Below the pieces are notes generated by a model, which was not told the origin of the DNA, made no database searches, and saw only the letters and a list, made by a program, of their open reading frames with translations. Both the position numbers and the translations under genes were made by a program. From the NCBI GenBank assembly GCA_946478675.1, contig CAMLEF010000044.1, positions 1-19,121 on the forward strand: a stretch of DNA of 19,121 bases. The letters run 5' to 3'. Below are positions 1-6,975 of this stretch, one piece after another (positions within the stretch are counted from its first letter, which is position 1; each line of letters opens with the position of its first letter). Origin of the DNA: an uncultured Flavobacteriales bacterium (GTDB taxonomy: Bacteria; Bacteroidota; Bacteroidia; Palsa-965).

Positions 1-856
1 TTCCCGCAATGAGCGAATCGCGCGCGAAGGCCTGGAATTCTCCGGCAACGTCATCGTCGATGAGAATCTTCGGTGCAACGAGCACGACGTTTTTCAGCGC
101 AGCGTTTCTCCCGAGATGAATCGACTGTCGCGAAACAATGCACACCTGGCCGGAGATGATTTCGTTATCGAGGGAAATTGCAGCAGGCGAAACGATATAT
201 AAAGGAGCATCGAAGAATGAATGGTCCAGGCTGTCGCGCAGCTGAAGTTCCTGCGGCGTGATCACCGAATCATTTTCACCGGGAGAAAAATCGAACAGCT
301 GTAAAAGATCGTTGACCAGCTTTTCGTTGTAAGGCGGCAGGAAACGCTCCGACGTTTTTTGCTGTCCATATACGAGCTGGTCGCCGAGATAACTTTGTCC
401 TTCGATGTAGGCGCGCTGCACGCCGGCTTTCGGCAAATAACAATCGCCGCGCAATTCGGTTTTTCCCGCCAACGCTAAAGGCCGGTCGAGATCCGCCAGC
501 ACGAGCGCCGTCGCCTCTTCATTCTGCCATCCCGTTGCGGCAGCCAGCTGTTGTGATCGGTTCCGGCGATGCGCTTTTACCAACGCAATCTCAAATGCGC
601 CCCAGGATTTTTTCTCCAGCTCCACCGAATCGTTTCCGTGGCCGAACAGATCGGTTTCCACAGGCGCCGTCGACGTGAAACTTTCATCCAGCAGCAGCGC
701 CAGTCCCGATTGCAGATTGCGTTGCAGCTCCACCACGGTTTCATCCTGTCGTATGCCGATACGCGTAAAGTAGGCCGCCATCAGCAATCCGCCGCTGACG
801 ATCGCGATGACCACCGAAATGGCGAGCGCATAAAACAAGGAACCGGCGCGCAGCAT
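1..856 (-). CDS. Unidentified membrane-anchored protein, partial (C-terminus beyond left edge)
   Basis: An uninterrupted minus-strand reading frame begins at an ATG at 856-854 and runs off the left edge after 285 codons. The first 30 or so residues are a hydrophobic segment (MLRAGSLFYALAISVVIAIV and on) after a very short, positively charged start. The segment resembles the N-terminal helix of PilX/GspK-type minor pseudopilins, but it lacks a clear prepilin site and a Glu at mature position 5. Residues 40-200 look soluble. From about residue 215 the chain becomes beta-rich with alternating hydrophobics (IISGQVCIVSRQSIHLG, NVVLVAPKILI), compatible with a beta-helix. The gene starts 2 nt after the stop of the MORN-protein gene, so the two are probably co-transcribed. 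Family unknown; a role linked to the neighbouring secretion locus is only inferred from proximity. Confidence 0.8.
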   Translation of the reverse strand, partial: MLRAGSLFYALAISVVIAIVSGGLLMAAYFTRIGIRQDETVVELQRNLQSGLALLLDESFTSTAPVETDLFGHGNDSVELEKKSWGAFEIALVKAHRRNRSQQLAAATGWQNEEATALVLADLDRPLALAGKTELRGDCYLPKAGVQRAYIEGQSYLGDQLVYGQQKTSERFLPPYNEKLVNDLLQLFDFSPGENDSVITPQELQLRDSLDHSFFDAPLYIVSPAAISLDNEIISGQVCIVSRQSIHLGRNAALKNVVLVAPKILIDDDVAGEFQAFARDSLIAG

Positions 857-858
857 GG

Positions 859-1683
859 TTAGTGAGAAGTGCTGCCCGGTTTCTCTTTAGAAGAAGGAGC
901 GGCGGTTTTCTTTTTTTTCTTCGGCGACGGCGATTTTTCTCCGGCAGCTTTGGGCTTTGTTTTTTCAGAAGAACCTGCTTTTTTCTTTTCCGGATCGTCC
1001 GTCGCTATTTTTTCCGCCGGGGCTTTTTCTTTTTTTACGAAAAGCCTTGACTTCCGCTGTTGTCGCGTAGTATCTTGTGACTGTCGCTGTTGAATTTTGC
1101 GTTCGTCATTTTTTAATGTATCAACGGTAGCCTTTTTATTTACGCGCGAAGGCTTCGGCGAAGGCGGCGGTAATGGTCGGTCTTTTTTAAAAATGATTAT
1201 TGAATCGGCTTTTTGATCTTTATAAATAATTGTTTTTCCATTGCGTTTTCCGCGCTTGTAAATTTCAGTCAGCATTAATTGCCCCTTTTCATTGTACGCT
1301 TCGCAGCGACCCTCCTGCAACCCGTTTTTATAATGAGATTTCGTATGCACCCGCCCGTCGGGAAACCAGCTCGTCCATTCCCCGGTTTTCAATCCGCGGC
1401 AGAAATTTCCCTGCTCTTTCAGGTTCAGGTCGGGGTAAAAAGATTTGTATTCGCCGTGCAGCAACTTTCCGTCGAAGCCGCCGTCTGTGTGTTTGATGTC
1501 GTTGTTCGCATACCAGTAATACGTATGGCCGTCTCTTGCGCGGATATTTTCAGAAACACTCAGCACGTTGGCGCGAACGGAATAATCCGGGTAGTTGATG
1601 TACACCGTATAAGTTTTCGCTTTCTCCGGGTACTCGTCACCTAAAGTAAAAGACGTAAGCAGAAGAAATAATATAACCCGCAT
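859..1683 (-). CDS. Secreted MORN-type repeat protein with Lys/Ser/Pro-rich tail
   Basis: This 274-residue protein has a short Sec signal peptide (MRVILFLLLTSFTLG). Residues 70-166 hold about four MORN-2/YwqK-like repeats of the form G-x-x-x-G-x-W-x-x-W/Y-x-x-x-G (GEWTSWFPDG, GLQEGRCEAYNEKGQ). Residues 167-274 form a low-complexity tail rich in Lys, Ser, Pro and Thr, probably disordered. The ATG at 1683 was chosen because it begins the signal peptide; the frame also opens at a TTG at 1704, which is less likely and overlaps a promoter-like box. MORN-2 proteins are common in Bacteroidota and often labelled antitoxin YwqK, but that label has little functional support here. It probably forms an operon with the partial gene that follows 2 nt downstream. 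Confidence 0.85.
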   Translation of the reverse strand: MRVILFLLLTSFTLGDEYPEKAKTYTVYINYPDYSVRANVLSVSENIRARDGHTYYWYANNDIKHTDGGFDGKLLHGEYKSFYPDLNLKEQGNFCRGLKTGEWTSWFPDGRVHTKSHYKNGLQEGRCEAYNEKGQLMLTEIYKRGKRNGKTIIYKDQKADSIIIFKKDRPLPPPSPKPSRVNKKATVDTLKNDERKIQQRQSQDTTRQQRKSRLFVKKEKAPAEKIATDDPEKKKAGSSEKTKPKAAGEKSPSPKKKKKTAAPSSKEKPGSTSH

Positions 1684-2139
1684 TTCAATTTTTCGTTTAA
1701 ACAAATATAACCCCCGGCTATAACGATAGACTGTTGCTTTTAACCAACGCGTCGTTATAATAAAGCATCAACGTTTTGTTTTAAATACAACTGCAAAATG
1801 TGATTGAAACCCAAAATAAAATTGTGACAAAACGCGTTCGTTAGTTTTCTATTGACAACGGCCGCAAAAGAAAATAATTTTCGTTCTGTAAAGTTCTTTT
1901 GGTGCGCGGAGGCAGATTTGCATGCAGCCCTTCCCATTCCCCTGGGAGACATGCATACGAGCGGATAACCGGCGCCAGGCTCAACAACATTCCTGAACTG
2001 CATTGCCGCGACCCACGGCAGGCGTTATTCATGACCGGCTTTTGACGAAAAGTTCCCGGGGTGGATATCGTTTGCCCTCGCGGTCGATTTTTTATACGGA
2101 GCAATCCGCTGTGAATGATTTTATCTAAACGCTAACCCT
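1684..2139. other. 456-nt divergent intergenic region, no gene seen
   Basis: This region separates the minus-strand MORN operon from the plus-strand secretion locus. Frames on the minus strand within 1755-2104 overlap each other, show no recognisable family and are judged spurious. A possible plus-strand promoter is TTTG at 2041-2044, 21 nt of spacer, then TATCGTTTG at 2066-2074, which has one base more than the TAnnTTTG consensus. An 11-mer CGCGTTCGTTA at 1833-1843 recurs at 2529-2539 on the other side of the LytTR gene. A short inverted repeat TGCATG/CATGCA lies around 1919-1956. Confidence 0.5.
1702..1709 (-). promoter_or_regulatory. Candidate Bacteroidota -7 box for the MORN-protein operon
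   Basis: The minus strand reads TATATTTG, a full match to TAnnTTTG, 18 nt upstream of the ATG at 1683. I see no good TTG/TTTG at the usual distance upstream, so this rests on the -7 box alone. Confidence 0.4.
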
Positions 2140-2523
2140 ATGAGCAATTACGCCCTGCCGGGAGAATTACCCCCTGCGCTGTACAACAGCCTGATCATTT
2201 CCGACAACCGAACGAAACACATCCTGCCCATCGACCATATCCTGCGGCTGGAGTCGAAGCGCGTGTACACGATCGTTTATGCGAAGGATCACCAGCAGTA
2301 CATCTGCTCGCGGAACATTAAGGTGGTGTATGCGGAACTGCAATCGCGGCTGTTCTTCCGCATTCACAAATCACACGTCATTAACCTGCGCGAGGTTAAA
2401 GCTTACAAGCAGGGACGCGGCGGAAAAGTGATCATGAGCGACAACACGGAGATCGACGTGGCGCAGCGGAAGAAGACGGAATTCCTCAAAAGTTTTTACG
2501 AGCTCGTCGCGTTGACGATCTGA
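2140..2523 (+). CDS. Stand-alone LytTR DNA-binding regulator
   Basis: The protein has 127 residues and consists almost entirely of a LytTR domain (about residues 25-122). The family's typical stretches are present: LPIDHILRLESKRVYTIVY at the start, then FFRIHKSHVINLREV and a strand ending in VAQRKK. There is no receiver domain, membrane helix or other sensor, unlike canonical AlgR/AgrA/LytR two-component regulators, so its signal input is not evident. It is the first plus-strand gene before the secretion cluster, 102 nt upstream of the pseudopilin gene. This makes it a plausible transcriptional regulator of that cluster, by position only. LytTR proteins bind paired direct repeats; a candidate 11-mer flanks the gene (1833 and 2529). 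Family call sure; target inferred. Confidence 0.92.
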   Translation: MSNYALPGELPPALYNSLIISDNRTKHILPIDHILRLESKRVYTIVYAKDHQQYICSRNIKVVYAELQSRLFFRIHKSHVINLREVKAYKQGRGGKVIMSDNTEIDVAQRKKTEFLKSFYELVALTI

Positions 2524-2625
2524 GGCGGCGCGTTCGTTAAGAATAACAACCCGCAGATTAATTGCCCGTCGCAATCCGGGAATGTTATGCTTTACTTAAT
2601 GGAGTGAAAAACCGAAGCATGTAAA

Positions 2626-3024
2626 ATGAAAGCTATTTTCCGAAAAAAACTTCCTGCGTTTACGCTCACGGAGCTGCTGGTTGTGCTTGCCATCATCGGC
2701 ATCCTGCTGCTCATCGCGCTGCCCAATCTCATGCCGCTCATCAGCAAATCGAAGAGCACCGAGGCGAAGCAGAACCTTACGTATATACACAGCCTCGAGA
2801 AGTCATGGTACATGGAGCATTCCAAATATTCATCCGACCTGAAAGAGCTGGGCTTCGAGCTGGAGAACGCCGACAACGCGCAGTATTCCTACCAGGTGCT
2901 TTCGGCTTCGAATTCTTCGTTCCGGATCCAGGCGACGGCGAAATCGGATTTTGATAATGACGGGCAGATCAACGTCTGGGAAATCGACCAGGCGAAAAAT
3001 TTGCGCGAGGTCACACCGGATTAA
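2626..3024 (+). CDS. gspG: GspG-like type II secretion pseudopilin / type IV pilin-like protein
   Basis: The 132-residue protein begins with a short basic leader (MKAIFRKKLPA) and a class III prepilin signal. Predicted cleavage is between Ala11 and Phe12, giving mature FTLTELLVVLAIIGILLLIA with the conserved Glu5 (Glu16 of the precursor). The -1 residue is Ala rather than the usual Gly. The N-terminal helix is followed by a small globular domain. Its C-terminus carries DFDNDGQINVWE (residues 108-119), a complete EF-hand-type loop: acidic residues at positions 1, 3, 5 and 12, Gly at 6 and Ile at 8. Canonical GspG also binds calcium near its C-terminus, through a different loop. The gene ends 10 nt before the prepilin peptidase gene, its likely processing enzyme. 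It is the only clear pseudopilin in the window; whether it forms a pseudopilus or a surface pilus cannot be told. Confidence 0.9.
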   Translation: MKAIFRKKLPAFTLTELLVVLAIIGILLLIALPNLMPLISKSKSTEAKQNLTYIHSLEKSWYMEHSKYSSDLKELGFELENADNAQYSYQVLSASNSSFRIQATAKSDFDNDGQINVWEIDQAKNLREVTPD

Positions 3025-3034
3025 TACAGATGAA

Positions 3035-3553
3035 ATGGAGCAGGCTGGAAATAGTATTGGGATCATCGCACTGGGAATGCTCGCGTGGCAGGATTTCCGC
3101 AGCCGCAGCATTTCGTGGTGGCTGCTGCCGATCGTTGTAGCGGGATTGCTGCTCGGCGGCGCTTCGCGATCGAATATGACGGAGATCGGTAAAGACTTTT
3201 TTTGGAACGTCACCTTTCTCTCCGTGCAATTCGTTTTCGTGTGGCTGTGGATGTCGTTGCGTCAACGGAAATTCGTCCGGCTCATCGACCGGCAGATCGG
3301 CCTCGGTGACGTGCTGTTCCTGGTGGCCGTCGCCTTTTCTTTTTCTCCCGGCAATTTTATTCTCTTCTATACGATCGGGCTGCTGTCGGTTTTGTTGATC
3401 GCGCTGGTGATGAAATTGCGGCAGCCTGGTTTTCTCATCCCGCTCGCCGGCGCACTGGCGGTCCCGCTGCTGCTGCTCTGCGCGTGGCGGCTCGTCGATC
3501 CTTCGAAAGATTTTTACAACGACGACTGGCTGCTGCAGCTGCTCGGCAATTGA
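3035..3553 (+). CDS. Prepilin peptidase, minimal A24 type
   Basis: A polytopic membrane protein of 172 residues with the two catalytic signatures of A24 aspartyl proteases: Asp20 in AWQDFRSRSISWW (the D-x-R-x-x-x-I motif after the first helix) and the GxGD motif GLGD (residues 89-92, Asp92). It would cut the pseudopilin leader at the cytoplasmic face of the inner membrane. It lacks the N-terminal Cys-containing methyltransferase domain of long PilD/GspO enzymes, so it resembles the short TadV/CpaA-like form; N-methylation of the pseudopilin is not predicted from this protein. The ATG at 3035 was chosen because it gives a normal N-terminus just before helix 1. The frame opens earlier, but only inside the pseudopilin gene. 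It lies 10 nt after the pseudopilin and 6 nt before the ATPase gene. Confidence 0.88.
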   Translation: MEQAGNSIGIIALGMLAWQDFRSRSISWWLLPIVVAGLLLGGASRSNMTEIGKDFFWNVTFLSVQFVFVWLWMSLRQRKFVRLIDRQIGLGDVLFLVAVAFSFSPGNFILFYTIGLLSVLLIALVMKLRQPGFLIPLAGALAVPLLLLCAWRLVDPSKDFYNDDWLLQLLGN

Positions 3554-3559
3554 TCCCGC

Positions 3560-5002
3560 ATGAGCGAAACGCTTCCACTCACCACCGACCTGCAGCAGCT
3601 GCTCACCACCGAGCAAGCCTGGCATTACAGCGCCATCCCGAAAGCGATGCACGGTGATGCGCTGGAATTGTTCGTGGATGAAACCTGCTGGAAAACGGGA
3701 ATGGAAGAGGAGCTTGAATTGTTGTTGGGCAAACGCATCGTCGCAGAGCGCACTGCCTCTTCCATTGTGCGGCAAACGCTGAGCAAATATTACCTGCGCA
3801 ATACACGCGCTGCGCAGGCCGGAACCAAAGCGCAGTCGCTGTCGGCGAAACAGGGCGATGATTTTCTTCCCGCGCTGATCGGCGAAGCGAAACAGATCGG
3901 CAGCAGCGATATTCACATCGAATGTTACGAAGACCGTTGCCGTGTTCGCATCCGCATCGACGGATTGCTCGTGGAGCGCTATACGATTTCGAAAGCGGAT
4001 TACCCTGCGCTCGTCAACAAGATCAAGATCCGCGCGAACCTCGATATCGCCGAGAAACGTTTGCCGCAGGATGGCCGCATCTTCTTTCACCAGGACGGCA
4101 TGAAATTCGACATCCGCGTTTCGGTGCTGCCGACGCTGCACGGCGAAAAAGTAGTGCTTCGTTTATTGAGCAACGATGCGACCAACATCGACATCCGCAC
4201 GCTGGGATTTACCGAACGGCAGCTCGATGATTATCTCGAAGGCGTAAAGAAGCCGCACGGCATTCTATTGATCAGCGGCCCGACCGGCTCGGGAAAAACG
4301 ACTTCGCTGTATGCAACGCTGAAGTTGCTCAATAAAGAAACAACGAACATCGTCACCGTCGAAGACCCGATCGAATACACGCTCGAAGGCATCAACCAGG
4401 TGCAGCTCAAGGAAAGCATCGGCCTCAACTTCGCCGGCGCGCTGCGTACGTTCCTGCGACAGGATCCCGACATCATCATGATCGGCGAGATCCGCGATGG
4501 AGAAACCGCGCAGATGGCCATCCGCGCAGCGCTCACCGGCCATCTCGTGCTCTCGACGATCCACACGAATTCCGCGTGGGGAACGATCTCGCGTTTGGCC
4601 GACATGGGCGTTCCGCCGTTCCTCGTTTCCGGAACGCTGAACACGAGCGTGGCGCAACGGCTCGTGCGTTTGCTTTGCCCGCATTGCAAACGCGAAGAAG
4701 AATTTTCTGCTGCGCTGTTGCCGCGATCATTCAAAGCGCCGCGCGTGTTGTCAACGCACTTCGTTCCTGCGGGCTGCCCGGAATGTTATTACACCGGCTA
4801 CCGCGGGCGCAAAGCGATTTACGAGATCATCCCGATTGATCACGAATTGTCGGAATGCATTCGCAATAATGTGCCGCAGGTCGGCGCGCTGCTGAAAGAG
4901 CGGGGCATCACGACGCTGGCGGAAAATGCGTTTCGTTTCCTTGAAGAAGGCATCACTTCCGCCGACGAGATCTATTCCATTTTGTTCAACAGTTATACCT
5001 GA
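3560..5002 (+). CDS. gspE: GspE/PilB-family assembly ATPase
   Basis: The 480-residue cytoplasmic hexameric ATPase would power pseudopilin polymerisation. Order of parts: a degenerate N-terminal domain (about 1-85), the N2 domain with SSDIHIE (115-121), Walker A GPTGSGKTT (240-248), Asp box VEDPIEYTLEGINQVQL (267-283), Walker B DPDIIMIGEIRD (302-313) and His box TGHLVLSTIHT (326-336). A zinc-binding tetracysteine follows, CPHC (373-376) and CPEC (406-409), which marks GspE and PilB rather than PilT. All catalytic elements are intact. The length is slightly short for PilB (about 560) and close to GspE (about 500). It lies 6 nt downstream of the peptidase gene and 3 nt upstream of the secretin gene. 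Confidence 0.96.
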   Translation: MSETLPLTTDLQQLLTTEQAWHYSAIPKAMHGDALELFVDETCWKTGMEEELELLLGKRIVAERTASSIVRQTLSKYYLRNTRAAQAGTKAQSLSAKQGDDFLPALIGEAKQIGSSDIHIECYEDRCRVRIRIDGLLVERYTISKADYPALVNKIKIRANLDIAEKRLPQDGRIFFHQDGMKFDIRVSVLPTLHGEKVVLRLLSNDATNIDIRTLGFTERQLDDYLEGVKKPHGILLISGPTGSGKTTSLYATLKLLNKETTNIVTVEDPIEYTLEGINQVQLKESIGLNFAGALRTFLRQDPDIIMIGEIRDGETAQMAIRAALTGHLVLSTIHTNSAWGTISRLADMGVPPFLVSGTLNTSVAQRLVRLLCPHCKREEEFSAALLPRSFKAPRVLSTHFVPAGCPECYYTGYRGRKAIYEIIPIDHELSECIRNNVPQVGALLKERGITTLAENAFRFLEEGITSADEIYSILFNSYT

Positions 5003-5005
5003 GAA

Positions 5006-6928
5006 ATGCGCTTGTTTTTTTTGAAACGGATTTTCCCTCGGCGTTGGTGGCTGTTGCTGCTCCTGCCGCTGCTCACCGGCTTCGGCTCTCCCGGCGACGA
5101 CGACGCGCGTTTCGACGTGCTGAAGAAAAAACTGGAAGACTTGTCGGCGACGGTGCCCGGGCTCAACAACAAACTCGAGCTGTCGGTGAACGGCATTTCA
5201 CTGCAGGAATTCATACGCGGCGTTGCGGTAACGAACAACCTCAACGTAAGCGTCGAGCCGTCGGTGGACACGAAGATCTTCGACAACTTCTCCGACGTGA
5301 CGGTGAAAGACGTGTTTCTCTTCCTGTGCCAGCGTTACAGTCTTGACATCACGTTCATCGGCAACATCATGGTGTTCACGAAATACGTGCCGCCACCTCC
5401 GCCGGTGATTCCGTATTCGCCGAAGCTGCCGCTCATCACGTGGCGCGCCGACAGCAGCTGGGTGACGCTCGATCTGAAGAACGACAGTCTGCCCGTGGTG
5501 GCGAGAGAGCTCACGCGCAAAACAGGAAAGAACATCGTGTTCGCGCCGGACCTTTCCGGGAAAACGGTGAGTGGTTACATTCAGCAGCAGCCGCTTTCAC
5601 AGGCATTGGACAAACTCTCTTTTGCCAACTATTTAAAAATTACACCGGCCGACGGAGATTTTTTCCTCATCGAGCGAAATACGAAAGTGACTGCGGCTGC
5701 GAATGGAAATGTTGCAGCAAACGGGAAACCTGCGAACACTTTGCCTGCCGGAACGAAGATCAATACGGATAACGGTTTGATCACGGTGGATGCTGTCGCT
5801 GCGCCGATCAGTGATCTCGTGAGTTCGATTTCGTCTGCGTTGCAAAAACAATATTATCTCTTCTCCGATCTCAAAGGCAACGCCACGCTCAGCATCAAGG
5901 ACGCGACGTACGAGCAGTTTCTCGATAATGTGCTGAACGGAACCGATTACACTTTCCGCCAGAAAGACAACGTTTACTTCATCGGCGATCGCAACCTCGA
6001 AGGTCTTCGTGTAACGCGGCTGGTGAAAATGCAATACCGCACGGTCGATAAGGTCGTCGATTACATTCCCGGCGATCTGAAAAAAGGTGTCGACGTAAAA
6101 GCATTCCCCGATCTGAACGGCATTATCCTCAGCGGGTCCGAGCCGCGCATCATCGAGATCGAATCGTTCCTGCGCCAGATCGACCAGGTGGTGCCGATGG
6201 TGCTCATCGAAGTGATCATTCTCGATGTGAGCAAATCGCACACAGTTGCTACCGGCATCCAGGCAGGATTGGGAAAACCGCCCGCAGCAGGCGGAACGCT
6301 CACGCCGGGCGTCGACGTCAACATCACGGCGGATGCGATCAATAATTTAATTGCCGGTATCAACGGGTTCGGCTTTTTGAATCTCGGTTACATCACACCG
6401 GATTTTTACGTGCACCTCACGGCGATGGAAGAGCAGGGCATTCTCAAGATCCGCTCGACGCCGAAGCTGGCCACGCTCAACGGATCGGAAGCGAAGATGA
6501 GCATCGGCCGCACGGAATATTACCTCGAGCGCACGACGAACATCATCGGTACGCAAAATCCGCAGACACAGATCACGAATACCTACAAGCCGCTGAATGC
6601 CGATTTTTCGCTGTCGATCACGCCGATGGTTTCCGGTGATGAGCAGGTAACGCTCGGCATCTCGGTGAAGCAATCCACGTTCACGAAGCGCGTCACCGAC
6701 GACGGCCCGTTCGGCACCACGCAACGCAGCTTTGAATCTGTCGTGCGCGTGAAGAACCAGCAGATGATCCTGCTCGGCGGCCTCGAAGAAGAATCGCTGA
6801 ACGAAAGTGGCAAAGGAACGCCGGGCCTCTCGCGCATTCCCGGTCTCAAATGGCTCTTCGGCAGCCGCAGTCGCACGAAATCCAAATCGAAGCTCAGCAT
6901 TCTTATTAAGCCAACCGTCATCTACTAA
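5006..6928 (+). CDS. gspD: GspD/PilQ-family outer-membrane secretin
   Basis: The 640-residue protein has a Sec signal peptide (basic start, then WWLLLLLPLLTGFGS) and should form the outer-membrane channel. Periplasmic modules follow in order. There is an STN/N0-like domain (about 55-128), a Pro-rich linker (VPPPPPVIP, 128-136), two further N-type ring domains (about 150-225 and 255-340) and an N3-like segment (about 345-405). The C-terminal secretin domain (about 410-640) contains VPMVLIEVIILDV, ILKIRSTPKLATLNGSEA and the terminal signature MILLGGLEEES followed by GLSRIPGLKWLFGSR. The multiple STN-like repeats make it resemble Bacteroidota secretins more than proteobacterial GspD. No S-domain for a GspS-type pilotin is obvious. 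It starts 3 nt after the ATPase stop. Confidence 0.95.
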   Translation: MRLFFLKRIFPRRWWLLLLLPLLTGFGSPGDDDARFDVLKKKLEDLSATVPGLNNKLELSVNGISLQEFIRGVAVTNNLNVSVEPSVDTKIFDNFSDVTVKDVFLFLCQRYSLDITFIGNIMVFTKYVPPPPPVIPYSPKLPLITWRADSSWVTLDLKNDSLPVVARELTRKTGKNIVFAPDLSGKTVSGYIQQQPLSQALDKLSFANYLKITPADGDFFLIERNTKVTAAANGNVAANGKPANTLPAGTKINTDNGLITVDAVAAPISDLVSSISSALQKQYYLFSDLKGNATLSIKDATYEQFLDNVLNGTDYTFRQKDNVYFIGDRNLEGLRVTRLVKMQYRTVDKVVDYIPGDLKKGVDVKAFPDLNGIILSGSEPRIIEIESFLRQIDQVVPMVLIEVIILDVSKSHTVATGIQAGLGKPPAAGGTLTPGVDVNITADAINNLIAGINGFGFLNLGYITPDFYVHLTAMEEQGILKIRSTPKLATLNGSEAKMSIGRTEYYLERTTNIIGTQNPQTQITNTYKPLNADFSLSITPMVSGDEQVTLGISVKQSTFTKRVTDDGPFGTTQRSFESVVRVKNQQMILLGGLEEESLNESGKGTPGLSRIPGLKWLFGSRSRTKSKSKLSILIKPTVIY

Positions 6929-6931
6929 ACC

Positions 6932-6962
6932 TTCTTTGTGCCTTCGTGCCTTGGTGGCATTT
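6932..6962. repeat. Dispersed intergenic repeat fragment (CTTCGTGCCTTGGTGGC type)
   Basis: The 47-nt gap between the secretin and GspL-like genes holds CTTTGTGCCTTCGTGCC followed by TTGGTGGCA. It is internally repetitive, and this kind of string is familiar as an intergenic repeat in environmental bacterial genomes. It is the largest gap among the genes from the pseudopilin to the GspC/PilP-like gene. A related string, in inverse orientation, seems to lie at 17416-17444. Confidence 0.45.
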
Positions 6963-6975
6963 TTAGAAACGTATC

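Noticed and set aside
1755..2104. Two overlapping minus-strand frames in the intergenic region before lytTR
   Set aside because: They overlap each other in different frames, have no recognisable motif, and their composition does not resemble coding DNA of the window.
3011..4141. Long minus-strand open frame (376 codons) opposite the peptidase and ATPase genes
   Set aside because: It is antisense to two clear conserved genes, its translation is rich in Arg, Gln, His and Asp with no recognisable domain, and it is explained by the codon bias of the real genes.
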